Part shown: positions 18,577 to 26,515 of the stretch, piece by piece
Numbering within the stretch: the stretch's first letter is position 1
Layout of the letters: each line of letters opens with the position of its first letter
NCBI RefSeq assembly: GCF_003364335.1
Contig: NZ_NXLX01000004.1
Coordinates: 1-64,000 of the forward strand
Direction of reading: 5' to 3'
DNA from: Helicobacter anseris
Lineage (GTDB): Bacteria; Campylobacterota; Campylobacteria; Campylobacterales; Helicobacteraceae
DNA: 64,000 nucleotides
Notes under the pieces: model-generated
Seen by the model: the letters and a program-made list of their open reading frames with translations, nothing else
Database searches by the model: none
What the model was told of the DNA's origin: nothing
Position numbers and translations under genes: made by a program

Positions 18577-18632
18577 TTATACTCCTTGTTTTAAAAACTT
18601 TGTTCTTTTGCTATTTGTAAATAAAAACCCTT

Positions 18633-18638
18633 ATTATA
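18633..18638 (-). promoter_or_regulatory. -10 box TATAAT of the rpsP operon
   Basis: TATAAT (minus strand, TG-like extension ATGTATAAT) lies 57 bp upstream of rpsP in the 94-base gap between ffh and rpsP. It would drive rpsP-khpA-rimM-trmD-rplS. Confidence 0.6.
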
Positions 18639-18670
18639 CATAAAAAAATCTGATATTTTTAATCATAATA

Positions 18671-20005
18671 TTATCTTTTTAAGTGTTTCATTTGCCCCAT
18701 CATATTCATTAATTCTTGCATACCATTTTTATTAGAAAATCTTTTTGCCATTTTTGCCGCATTATCAAACTGTTTAATAATGCGATTGATGTCACTAACA
18801 TCAAGACCACAACCTTGAGCTATTCTTTTTCTTCTACTGCCATTTAAAATGTCTGGATTGTCTCTTTCTTTTGGCGTCATGGAATTTACCATTGCTTTAA
18901 TATTTTTTATTTCTACTGAATTCTCCAAATCCACATTTTTTAAAGTATTAGCCATATTTCCGAGACCTGGTATCATGGAAACTATAGAACTCATTGATCC
19001 AAGTTTTTTCATATTTTCAAGCTGATTAATAAAGTCCATAAAACCAAATTGACCCTTTTTGATTTTTTTTGTAATATCTTTAGCTTCTTTTTGACTAAGT
19101 ATGCCAGCGGTTTTTTCTGCCAAAGAGGCAATATCCCCAGCCCCCATTAGTCTTGAAACAATACGATCTGGAATGAAAATTTCAAAATCTGGTATTTTTT
19201 CACCAACTCCTATGAAACGCAGAGGTAATCCAATTTGATATGCAATAGAAAGAGCAATGCCTCCCTTTGTATCACTATCAAACTTGCTTAAAATAACCCC
19301 ACTTATATCAAGTTTTTCATTAAAGCTGCTTGCGGTTCTAACTCCATCTTGACCACTTAGAGAATCGGCAACATAAAAGATTTCATCAGGTTGTATTGCT
19401 TGTTTGATGGCTTCTAATTCTTGCATGAGTTTTTCATCAATTGCTAAACGACCAGCGGTATCAATAATTAAAACATCATATTGAGAATCTATTGCTTTTT
19501 GTTTAGCCTGTTTGGCTACTTCTAATGCATCTTGATCCTGCAAGGAGAAAACTTCAACTTCTATCTGTTCTCCTAATTGTTGCAGTTGTTTAACTGCAGC
19601 CAATCTTTGTAAATCACAAGCAGCTAGCAAGACTTTTTTATTTTTTGTTTTAAGATAATTTGCTAGCTTTGCGCTACTTGTAGTTTTTCCACTTCCTTGT
19701 AATCCTGTCATAAGAATGGTTGTAGGAGGCTTATTTGAAAATACAAAGCCATAGGATTTACTAGAGTGAAGGATTGACAAGATGGCCTCTTCAAGAGATT
19801 TGAGAAAATTTTGTTTTCCAATACCCAAAGTTTTTGTTTTTTGTTCTACTTGTTGAATAATTTCTTTAGTTACCTTGTGATGAACATCATTTTTTAAAAG
19901 AGATTTTTTTAATTCTTCTAATGCTTTGTCTAATGCTTTTTCATCATCACTAAAGCGTATTTTATTGGCAATATTTCTAAAGCTTTCTCCTAATATATCA
20001 AACAA
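18671..20005 (-). CDS. ffh: Signal recognition particle protein
   Basis: 444 residues in N-G-M order. The G domain has GLQGSGKTTSSAKLA (about 94-108), DTAGRLAID and SKFDSDTKGG; the C-terminal M domain is Met-rich (NSMTPKERDNPDILNGSRRKRIA...MGQMKHL). Together with SRP RNA it targets nascent membrane proteins. The start is TTG, with AGGAG 8 nt upstream and no ATG in a suitable place. The position next to rpsP matches HP1152. Confidence 0.97.
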   Translation of the reverse strand: MFDILGESFRNIANKIRFSDDEKALDKALEELKKSLLKNDVHHKVTKEIIQQVEQKTKTLGIGKQNFLKSLEEAILSILHSSKSYGFVFSNKPPTTILMTGLQGSGKTTSSAKLANYLKTKNKKVLLAACDLQRLAAVKQLQQLGEQIEVEVFSLQDQDALEVAKQAKQKAIDSQYDVLIIDTAGRLAIDEKLMQELEAIKQAIQPDEIFYVADSLSGQDGVRTASSFNEKLDISGVILSKFDSDTKGGIALSIAYQIGLPLRFIGVGEKIPDFEIFIPDRIVSRLMGAGDIASLAEKTAGILSQKEAKDITKKIKKGQFGFMDFINQLENMKKLGSMSSIVSMIPGLGNMANTLKNVDLENSVEIKNIKAMVNSMTPKERDNPDILNGSRRKRIAQGCGLDVSDINRIIKQFDNAAKMAKRFSNKNGMQELMNMMGQMKHLKR

Positions 20006-20108
20006 GACACCGCTCCTTTCTCTGTAAGTTTAAGGATTAAAATTTATTGTTTTTACTTTCATAGGAATGATTCTAACATAAACTTATATTTAATTTAATG
20101 AAATCTGT

Positions 20109-20114
20109 TAGAAT
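20109..20114 (+). promoter_or_regulatory. -10 box TAGAAT of the Fur-family gene
   Basis: TGtTAGAAT (extended -10) lies 35 bp before the ATG at 20150, in the divergent region between ffh and this gene. The ribosome site AAGGA is at 20140-20144. Confidence 0.45.
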
Positions 20115-20149
20115 TTCCCTAGCTTTGGTTGGAACAAATAAGGAATATG

Positions 20150-20548
20150 ATGATATTTGAACAAAAATTGAGAGAAAAAAAACTAAAAGTTACACCACAG
20201 AGAATAGCAATTTTGCAGGAGATTAAAAAAGGAGGGCATATTGGTATTGAAGAGATTTATGAAAATATTAAAACAAGATATCCATCAATTTCTTTGGCTA
20301 CAGTGTATAAAAATATTACCTCTTTATATGAGGCAAATCTTTTAAGAGAAATCAAGATTCCTCAGCATAAGCAAAAATATGAATTGGTTTGTGAGCATCA
20401 TATTCATGTTGTATGTCAAAAATGTGGGAAATTGGAAGATGTGTTTTTAGATTCTAAAAATATTGTAAATTTATGTAGAGAAGCAACACATTATGAATTG
20501 ATCAATGCAAATGTTATGTTAATAGGAATCTGCTCTCATTGTAAATAA
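20150..20548 (+). CDS. perR: Fur-family metalloregulator, PerR-like
   Basis: 132 residues from the ATG at 20150, chosen because AAGGA lies 5 nt upstream; ATG 20147 and TTG 20129 are also in frame. It has an N-terminal winged helix (KVTPQRIAILQEI, SISLATVYKNI) and two CxxC zinc pairs (VCQKC, ICSHC). Metal ligands expected in PerR are present: His30, the HIH triplet near 84-86 and Asp97. Asp at that last position, rather than Glu, is the PerR-type residue in B. subtilis PerR (D104). It probably represses peroxide-defence genes. It is not the usual Helicobacter Fur. Confidence 0.78.
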   Translation: MIFEQKLREKKLKVTPQRIAILQEIKKGGHIGIEEIYENIKTRYPSISLATVYKNITSLYEANLLREIKIPQHKQKYELVCEHHIHVVCQKCGKLEDVFLDSKNIVNLCREATHYELINANVMLIGICSHCK

Positions 20549-20554
20549 AGTGCC

Positions 20555-21136
20555 TTAGAAGCTATAATTTAAGGTAGCAGTATATTGCATTCCTCCAAAT
20601 TTATCTTGTTGTATATTTGGAAGAATGGTGAGTTTATTTTTAGGGTTTGTATATTTGCTTGAAAAAATCCATCCAAATCCCCAAGCAATAAAACCACCTG
20701 TCATAACTTGCCAAATAGTGTGTTTTTTTGCCTGAACTCTTGAGGCTGCTGTAACAAAAGCTAGTATAGTAACTGGAATAGCAGGTTTCCAGCCATATCT
20801 ATAATAAACAAAAGCAGCGGCACTAAAACCACCACCAGAGTGCCCACTTGGCATTCCCTTCCAGTCTTCACAACAAGGTCGTTTTGAAAAAGATACATCA
20901 TATCCCTTAGTATGAGCATATGCAAAACTCTTTTTTAAAATTTCAATAGTTGTCTGTGTTGCAAGGGTTCCTAACGCTAATTCACCAAAACCTCTGTAAT
21001 CTTCCATGCCAAGAGAAACAACACCAACAAATAATGGCATTAGTGTTAAAACATCTCCTAATTGTTCAAATGCATTATCTCTTTGTGCGTAACTTAAATT
21101 CATTGTTAATATAAATGCAAGAAAAAGCTTTTTCAT
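20555..21136 (-). CDS. PAP2-family phosphatase, copy 1
   Basis: 193 residues with a signal peptide (MKKLFLAFILTMNLSYA). PAP2 motifs are SKRP (about 86-89), PSGHSGGGFSAAAF (about 97-110) and SRVQAKKHTIWQV (about 133-145). The third motif normally reads SRx5HxxxD but here the Asp is Gln. The lysine normally seven residues before the Arg of motif 1 is also not seen. The C terminus ends QYTATLNYSF with a terminal Phe. It may dephosphorylate a periplasmic lipid or sugar phosphate. A paralogue lies at 29013-29612. Confidence 0.8.
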   Translation of the reverse strand: MKKLFLAFILTMNLSYAQRDNAFEQLGDVLTLMPLFVGVVSLGMEDYRGFGELALGTLATQTTIEILKKSFAYAHTKGYDVSFSKRPCCEDWKGMPSGHSGGGFSAAAFVYYRYGWKPAIPVTILAFVTAASRVQAKKHTIWQVMTGGFIAWGFGWIFSSKYTNPKNKLTILPNIQQDKFGGMQYTATLNYSF

Positions 21137-21171
21137 AAATCCTCAATATTTTATCTGCAGTATAGATGATT

Positions 21172-22035
21172 TTAGTATATATTTTGCTTAAATATCATTT
21201 TTCCAATAGGAATATTTAAGAAATTTGCTACGACTTGACATTTGATTTTAAATAATAAAAACAAACGAGAATCTTTTATATTTTCTAAACATTCAAAATT
21301 ACCCATTCCTTTTGAAATAATCAAATCAGCTTCATTAAACATTTTTTGGATTTTTTTGGGTGCATCAGAATAGATAAAACCAGGACTTGCCATTCCGCTA
21401 CTTAAGATTTTGCAAAATTTTTGTAGAGGATGACAGAGCGTATTTTGAGTAATATCTTCCAATGTGATATCATTGATAATAGGTTTATCCCTTGTGAGAT
21501 AAAAAATTTGAATATTTGGATATTGTCTGTAAATTGTTTCAATTAGTATGGCATCAAATAAATTTTCCCCAGCATTATCTGCAAAATAAAGTATCTTTTT
21601 GCTTTTTTGAAGCATTTTTTCAAATATTTCAAAATCAAATATGGCAAAATCTGCAGCCGAAGAAAAATTTTCAAAAGAAAAGTGAGTCTGAGAGCCATAA
21701 TCAATAATATTACCAAGAGCCGCTATTTTGATACTTTCTTTTAATGTTTCATAAGGATTGTTAAGCGGTAGATTTTGTTTTAGATTTTGTGTAATGTTGT
21801 GTGCTTTTTGAATGCCTGTTTCTTTGATTTGTTTATAAAAATCTTTTTGATTACTCATGGTGGATAGTTTTTTGTATATGGGAACTGCTATCTTTGGTGG
21901 AGGGGCTTTTGGAAGTTTTTTTAAATTTTTTCTGACTTCCTGTAAAATGTCATCATTATTTGTTTGGGGAAAAATATCTAAAATATTTTTAATTTGATTA
22001 TATAGACACTCAAGACATTGTTTAGAAGCTAACAT
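21172..22035 (-). CDS. DUF89 family protein (damage-control phosphatase-like)
   Basis: 287 residues. The N terminus has QCLECLYNQ (a CxxC pair). The core has ILYFADNAGENLFDAILIE (DNAGE metal loop, about 152-156) and LIISKGMGNFECL (about 239-251). These are the marks of DUF89 subfamily I metal-dependent phosphatases, proposed to clear damaged sugar or cofactor phosphates. It starts directly after the stop of the coiled-coil gene, so it belongs to the motA-motB transcript. Confidence 0.78.
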   Translation of the reverse strand: MLASKQCLECLYNQIKNILDIFPQTNNDDILQEVRKNLKKLPKAPPPKIAVPIYKKLSTMSNQKDFYKQIKETGIQKAHNITQNLKQNLPLNNPYETLKESIKIAALGNIIDYGSQTHFSFENFSSAADFAIFDFEIFEKMLQKSKKILYFADNAGENLFDAILIETIYRQYPNIQIFYLTRDKPIINDITLEDITQNTLCHPLQKFCKILSSGMASPGFIYSDAPKKIQKMFNEADLIISKGMGNFECLENIKDSRLFLLFKIKCQVVANFLNIPIGKMIFKQNIY

Positions 22036-22497
22036 TTAGTCTTTGATACCACCGATATTGCTAACTTTGCCCCACATGAGCTTATATTTTCTTTGTAAAA
22101 ATTCAATTTCTTCATTTTTTTTATCCACTTCTTTTTGAAGATTTTGAATCTGAAGCTGGTATGTTTGACATTCTTCTTGTAATGACACGAGTGTATTTTT
22201 TAGTAATTGATTTTCTTGAATAATATCAGTTGATGCTTCTGTTTTATTTTTTAATAGGGTTTCGTAAAAAAAAGTTATAGTTTGAATTGTTTTTTCTAGA
22301 AAAATAGGCTCAAGAATATTTCCGTTCATATCTATAGCAAGAAGTTGATTGTCAATTTTTTGCAAAAAAATATTGATGGCATCTATTGGGTGAATAAATT
22401 TTTCACCGCTATATTCGTGAATTAGTTTTGAATCTAATTCCTCTTTTGTAATATTTGTAAGAGCGCTAAAATGGTCAAGATTAATGAGTTGGTGCAT
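22036..22497 (-). CDS. Coiled-coil protein of the mot operon, function unknown
   Basis: 153 residues. About residues 90-140 form a coiled coil (ENQLLKNTLVSLQEECQ, LQIQNLQKEVDKKNEEIEFL). The N-terminal part may be a small globular domain. It overlaps motB by 1 nt, and its place after motB matches HP0817. A motility role is suggested by position only. Confidence 0.75.
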   Translation of the reverse strand: MHQLINLDHFSALTNITKEELDSKLIHEYSGEKFIHPIDAINIFLQKIDNQLLAIDMNGNILEPIFLEKTIQTITFFYETLLKNKTEASTDIIQENQLLKNTLVSLQEECQTYQLQIQNLQKEVDKKNEEIEFLQRKYKLMWGKVSNIGGIKD

Positions 22498-23270
22498 TAT
22501 TTTGTATATTTATCAAGAAGAGATTCTATATTTTTTACACTACTTGGATCTGCAGATAAAAAGATTTCTACACGGTTATTTTTTATTCTATTTTGAATGG
22601 TGTTATTTGGAGCTAACGGATTGTTTTTTCCATAAGAACTAAAAGAAAGCATATTAGGATTGATTCCATTTTCAATCAGTATATTCATAATAGCAGATGC
22701 TCTAGCTGCAGCTAAATCAAAATGATTTTTATAAGGCGACAAAGAGGAGAGTGGCGTATCGTCTGTGTAACCTCTAACATTAATTTTTACCTGTTGGGGG
22801 AGTTTTTTGATAATGTTGGCTATATCACGAATATATTTACGCATCTCTTCGCTTGTTATAGCGGCACTTTCTCTATCAAAGATTAGCTCTGATGGTAATT
22901 GTAGGGTAACTCCTTGTTCAATTTGTTCTAAAACACCACCTTCTTGCACTAGTTGTTCAATCTGAACAATATTTTCCACGGATTTAATAGCACTAGAAAC
23001 TTGAGCTTGAAAAGATTTTTCACCATCTGTTGTTTCTTCGATATCTCCGGGGTTGGGTGGTATATTAGTTACAGGTTGCAATGTATCTGGTTTTGGAGGA
23101 GAATCAAAAATTTTGATAAATTCTAACTTTAGTGCTTCTACTTTAGCTTTATTTTGAGCAGAAATAGCATATAAGGCAATAAATAAGGCAAGCAGTAATG
23201 AGAGGAAATCAGCATATGGTACAGCCCATTTCTCTCCAGCAGGACATTCTTGTTGTTTTTTCTTTGCCAT
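22497..23270 (-). CDS. motB: Flagellar motor stator protein MotB
   Basis: 257 residues. The single N-terminal membrane helix carries the proton-binding Asp21 in VPYADFLSLLLALF. A plug/linker follows, then an OmpA/MotB peptidoglycan-binding domain (about 120-245) with INVRGYTDDTPLS and AAARASAIMNILIENGI. With MotA it forms the proton channel that drives the flagellum. It is separated from motA by 8 nt. Confidence 0.95.
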   Translation of the reverse strand: MAKKKQQECPAGEKWAVPYADFLSLLLALFIALYAISAQNKAKVEALKLEFIKIFDSPPKPDTLQPVTNIPPNPGDIEETTDGEKSFQAQVSSAIKSVENIVQIEQLVQEGGVLEQIEQGVTLQLPSELIFDRESAAITSEEMRKYIRDIANIIKKLPQQVKINVRGYTDDTPLSSLSPYKNHFDLAAARASAIMNILIENGINPNMLSFSSYGKNNPLAPNNTIQNRIKNNRVEIFLSADPSSVKNIESLLDKYTK

Positions 23271-23278
23271 TTTATGCC

Positions 23279-24049
23279 TTATTCAAATTGTGATATTTTT
23301 GGATTCCCTGGAGTAATATAGCCAAGTAGCTTTGCTTCAAGATTTCTAGGATTATCACCATTGGCAATACCTACTACACCTTCTAAGATAACAATCTTCT
23401 CTTTGATGATATCGTGAGAATTTGCCTTAAGTTTATTTCCCCAAGGTCCAAATATAGCATATGCACACATGATCCCAGTAACAGTTGCGGTAAAAGCTCC
23501 AGCAATACCAGCTGCCATTTCAGCAGGGTTATCAAGTTTTTGAAGAGCGAGCATTAGTCCCATAACGGCTCCAACTAATCCAAATGTTGGAGCAGATTCT
23601 CCAGCAACCAACCAATAATGCGCAGCTCCATGATAATACTCTTCTAGCTGTTCAATTTGGATTTCCATCTCCTCTTTCACACTTTTCCCATCTTGCCCAT
23701 CAATAATTTTAGATAAAGCCTCTCGCATAAAGTCATCCTCAATCTGAGCAACTTTTGCCTCAAGTGACAATACACCATCTCTCCTTGCAAGATTTGCAAA
23801 TTCTACAATTTGATGGATAGTCTCATTGAGATTGACCTTGGAGCCTAAAAAAACAATCTTTACTTCTTTGAAACCTGCTTTGATATAGCTCATATGTGTT
23901 CCTGTCATAGCAGAAAACAGTGCAGTAGGGATAATAATAATAACAGAGCTTATGTGGATTAGATGTATAGGATTTCCACCTTCAAGTATGTCTCCAACAG
24001 ACATAGAAGTAATTGCCAATATCATTCCTAAAAGACTTGATAAATCCAT
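23279..24049 (-). CDS. motA: Flagellar motor stator protein MotA
   Basis: 256 residues with four membrane helices (about 3-20, 32-50, 146-168, 178-200). The C-terminal pair contains the conserved GLVGAVMGLMLALQKLDNPA and GIAGAFTATVTGIMCAYAIF. A long cytoplasmic loop lies between helices 2 and 3. First gene of the motA-motB-coiled coil-DUF89 group; its own -10 lies at 24082-24087. Confidence 0.95.
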   Translation of the reverse strand: MDLSSLLGMILAITSMSVGDILEGGNPIHLIHISSVIIIIPTALFSAMTGTHMSYIKAGFKEVKIVFLGSKVNLNETIHQIVEFANLARRDGVLSLEAKVAQIEDDFMREALSKIIDGQDGKSVKEEMEIQIEQLEEYYHGAAHYWLVAGESAPTFGLVGAVMGLMLALQKLDNPAEMAAGIAGAFTATVTGIMCAYAIFGPWGNKLKANSHDIIKEKIVILEGVVGIANGDNPRNLEAKLLGYITPGNPKISQFE

Positions 24050-24081
24050 ATTTTATACCCTATTTATATAATAAAGACTAA

Positions 24082-24087
24082 ATTATA
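24082..24087 (-). promoter_or_regulatory. -10 box TATAAT of motA
   Basis: TGATATAAT on the minus strand, 33 bp upstream of the motA ATG. It looks like a housekeeping (sigma-80) promoter rather than a sigma-54 or sigma-28 one. Confidence 0.55.
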
Positions 24088-24150
24088 TCATAAATTAAAC
24101 TTCTTTTATTTGTGAGTTTTTGTATATTAAGATGGATAGGAATTATTTGA

Positions 24151-24227
24151 TGGTGTCAAGAGAGAGACTTGAACTCTCGACCTCCGGCTTATGAGACCAG
24201 CGCTCTAACCAGCTGAGCTACCTTGAC
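24151..24227 (-). tRNA. tRNA with CAU anticodon (elongator Met, or Ile2)
   Basis: A 77-nt cloverleaf with encoded CCA. Acceptor GTCAAGG pairs with TCTTGAC, the D arm is GCTC/GAGC, the anticodon loop is CTCATAA (CAU), and the T arm is GAGAG-TTCAAGT-CTCTC. A G1-C72 pair rules out initiator tRNA. Met elongator and lysidine-modified Ile2 both use CAU genes, and I cannot separate them here. Confidence 0.93.
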
Positions 24228-24281
24228 TTATGTATTAAAAAGTAAGAGTGTAATTCTACGAAAAAAAAAATAAAAAATAGC

Positions 24282-24686
24282 TTAAGTATTTAAATCAATT
24301 TGATTTTGTGATGCAAAAGCATTTTTATAGCGAGCAATAAAATCATGGTTTTTGAAATTATAAGAATTCTGAATCTTATTTTGAATTTTGCCACTATAAA
24401 AGCTTGTAAGAGAATAGAGAGATTGTGCAGCTAGCATTTTTTCACTCTCGCTCATTCCTGCTGTTGCTCTTTGGAAGGCTTTATACTCTGGATCGCTCAT
24501 AAGTTCTAATACTAAAAGGCCATAGGTTTGTCTTTTTGAATCATTCGTATGGTATGACTCATTTTTTTGAGTATTTTCTATGGTGTTGTTGGTGTTAATT
24601 ACTTGAGATTTAATAATGTCTTGTTTTGCATTAAATAATTCCTGAAGAGGATTTTTTTGTGCGCTAGCGTGAGAATGAATTTGCAT
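24282..24686 (-). CDS. Small protein with sigma-54 promoter and SHAS N terminus, function unknown
   Basis: 134 residues, no signal peptide or membrane helix. The N terminus is MQIHSHASAQKNP; the middle is polar and low-complexity; the C-terminal half is helical, with GLLVLELMSDPEYKAFQ and MSESEKMLAAQSLYSL. The N terminus resembles that of the 25853-26461 product (MKIVSHASLP). It is preceded by an exact-spacing sigma-54 promoter (24717-24733) with a short leader, as in flagellar class 2 genes. Flagellar export substrate or assembly factor is my inference; I do not recognise the family. Confidence 0.75.
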   Translation of the reverse strand: MQIHSHASAQKNPLQELFNAKQDIIKSQVINTNNTIENTQKNESYHTNDSKRQTYGLLVLELMSDPEYKAFQRATAGMSESEKMLAAQSLYSLTSFYSGKIQNKIQNSYNFKNHDFIARYKNAFASQNQIDLNT

Positions 24687-24716
24687 AATCTTTTACTCCA
24701 TTTTTATAGAGTAAAA

Positions 24717-24733
24717 AGCAAATGTTATGCCAA
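24717..24733 (-). promoter_or_regulatory. Sigma-54 (RpoN) promoter, -24/-12
   Basis: TTGGCATAACATTTGCT on the minus strand matches the consensus TTGGCAC-N5-TTGCW, with GG and GC separated by exactly 10 nt. The -12 element is 31 bp before the ATG at 24686, giving a leader of about 20 nt. In Helicobacter RpoN serves the middle flagellar genes. Confidence 0.75.
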
Positions 24734-24749
24734 CTTTTATAAAATTAGT

Positions 24750-25853
24750 TTATAGAGTTTCAAAAATTGTTAATAATTGTTCTGCAATTTGTTTAGCCAT
24801 CTGTAGATTCATTTTTTGATGACATGGAATTGAGATTTCTGCATTGTAAAAATATTCAGCTTGAGGAAGAAACATTTGAGGATATCTATCTTTATAATAA
24901 GAGAATTGATAGATTGGTTTATAGTGAATTTGAATACCAATCTTTTCTTTTAAAGCTTTTTGAAAAATTTGCTCTTTTTTTTCAAAAAGATTGGGGTTAA
25001 TTAAGATTGGATAGAGGTGATTGCTTGATTGATGGATATTGTTTTGGTGCAAGGTTGTAAAAAAAGGATTTTTAGCAAAAAAATTATCATAGAAGCAAGC
25101 AATTTCTTCACGAATTTGAATAAATTCTTCTAGTTTTTTCAGTTGAGAAATGCCCAATGCTGCTTGAATTTCATTCATTCTAAAATTAAAACCATTTGTT
25201 ATAACATCATAGCACCATAAATGTTTCTTTAAAACACCATGAGATCTGATTAGTTTTGCTTTTTCATAAATATCTTTAGAATTTGTAAGCAGAGCACCAC
25301 CTTCAATCGTTGTAATTGGCTTTACTGGATGAAAGCTAAAAATAGTTGCATCAGCTAGCGATCCAATACGTTTATTGTTAAATCTTCCACCTATTGAGTG
25401 AGAGCTATCTGAAATGAATACAAGTTTATTGTTTTTTGCTATTTGTTGTATCTTTTCAACCTCTACACTTTTTCCACCATAATCTATTGAGACAATTGCC
25501 TTTGTTTTTGGGGTTATGAGAGAGGAAATCTTATTTTCATCAATATTTCCATCAGATTTTATATCACAAAAAATAGGCATAGAATGATTTTGTAATAGCA
25601 TATTGCTTGTTGCAACAAAACTAATAGGAGTTGTTATGGCTTCAAAACCTCCTAGGTTGCAGGCATTATATGCAGCATATAATGCTGAAGTAGCAGAATT
25701 AAAACCAAGAGCATATTTTACTTCGCAGAATTGACACAAATCCTCTTCAAATTTTTCAATTATATGTCCTTGTGTCAATAATGGGGATCTTAGTGTTTGA
25801 ATTACACTAGCAATATCATCCTCTTGAATAAGTTGTGTGCTATAAGGTTGCAT
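24750..25853 (-). CDS. pseC: UDP-4-amino-4,6-dideoxy-N-acetyl-beta-L-altrosamine transaminase
   Basis: A 367-residue PLP aminotransferase (DegT/DnrJ/EryC1/StrS family) in the pseudaminic acid pathway that supplies sugar for flagellin glycosylation. Family marks are GFNSATSALYAAY, TTPISFVATSNMLL, IVSIDYGGKSVEVEKIQ, ISDSSHSIGG and the PLP lysine in FSFHPVKPITTIEGGAL. The wording is close to H. pylori PseC (HP0366) as I recall it. It shares 1 nt with the upstream gene and follows it on the same transcript, so the sigma-54 promoter at 26499 may control it. Confidence 0.92.
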   Translation of the reverse strand: MQPYSTQLIQEDDIASVIQTLRSPLLTQGHIIEKFEEDLCQFCEVKYALGFNSATSALYAAYNACNLGGFEAITTPISFVATSNMLLQNHSMPIFCDIKSDGNIDENKISSLITPKTKAIVSIDYGGKSVEVEKIQQIAKNNKLVFISDSSHSIGGRFNNKRIGSLADATIFSFHPVKPITTIEGGALLTNSKDIYEKAKLIRSHGVLKKHLWCYDVITNGFNFRMNEIQAALGISQLKKLEEFIQIREEIACFYDNFFAKNPFFTTLHQNNIHQSSNHLYPILINPNLFEKKEQIFQKALKEKIGIQIHYKPIYQFSYYKDRYPQMFLPQAEYFYNAEISIPCHQKMNLQMAKQIAEQLLTIFETL

Positions 25854-26461
25854 TATGCAAGAAGTTTTGATACTCTCTCAAGAGATAAATTATCAATATT
25901 GTGAGCATTTCTAAGAGCATCAGTTGACAGCATACTTGGATTAAGTTGATTATAATCTCTGTTGCCTATAGTGAGGGAATTGTTTAATTTATTTTGCAAT
26001 ATGCTAATAGTCTGTTTAATTTGGTTTTGCTGAATTTTGAGTGATTGTGTAAAGTGTTTAGCATCTTGAGAATTGTTAATGTTAGAACCCTCTTTTTTTA
26101 ACGCATAAAAATCAATATTGATATGAGATGAGAAATTCTTATAGTTTGTGTCAAATACATTAGTTTTTCCAAGATTTGCATTTGTAAAAGCATTTGAGAT
26201 TTCTTTTCTCATAGATGCAAATTCTTCATTTTTTAAGTTTGCTTGAATTTGCGTTTCAAGTTTTTGAAGGGTTTTTGAAGCAATTTGTAATCCACCAATA
26301 GCCTGATTAATCTCTTTTACATCTCCACCTAAAATATTTTGACTAATCTTTAATGCATCTTGTTGAATGGTTTTTGTTTTTTCCTGCGGATTTTTTCTTA
26401 TTTCTTGTTCAATTTTATGTGAAATCTTTGTAGGCAAAGATGCATGAGATACTATTTTCAT
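25853..26461 (-). CDS. Small protein with sigma-54 promoter and SHAS N terminus, weakly flagellin-like
   Basis: 202 residues, mostly helical, no signal peptide. It starts MKIVSHASLPTKIS, like the 24282-24686 product. Residues about 40-75 (ALKISQNILGGDVKEINQAIGGLQIASKTLQKLETQ) recall the heptad helices of flagellin D0/D1 domains, but the family is not certain. AAGGA lies upstream of the ATG, and a sigma-54 promoter lies at 26499-26515. It shares 1 nt with pseC, which tells of a flagellar setting. Possible roles are a flagellar export substrate or minor filament/hook component. Confidence 0.75.
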   Translation of the reverse strand: MKIVSHASLPTKISHKIEQEIRKNPQEKTKTIQQDALKISQNILGGDVKEINQAIGGLQIASKTLQKLETQIQANLKNEEFASMRKEISNAFTNANLGKTNVFDTNYKNFSSHINIDFYALKKEGSNINNSQDAKHFTQSLKIQQNQIKQTISILQNKLNNSLTIGNRDYNQLNPSMLSTDALRNAHNIDNLSLERVSKLLA

Positions 26462-26498
26462 ATGAGCTATTCCTTAAGTATATTTTAAAATAAATATA

Positions 26499-26515
26499 AG
26501 CATTTTTTATTCCAT
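26499..26515 (-). promoter_or_regulatory. Sigma-54 (RpoN) promoter overlapping the accC stop
   Basis: ATGGAATAAAAAATGCT on the minus strand has GG and GC exactly 10 nt apart. The -12 GC is 38 bp before the ATG at 26461. The first position before GG and the A of ATGC deviate slightly from consensus. It overlaps the 3' end of accC. Confidence 0.6.

Noticed and set aside
24252-24270. A10 run next to tRNA-CAU as a phase-variation tract
   Set aside because: Such A/T runs are common in this AT-rich DNA and this one is between genes with no promoter it would clearly space.
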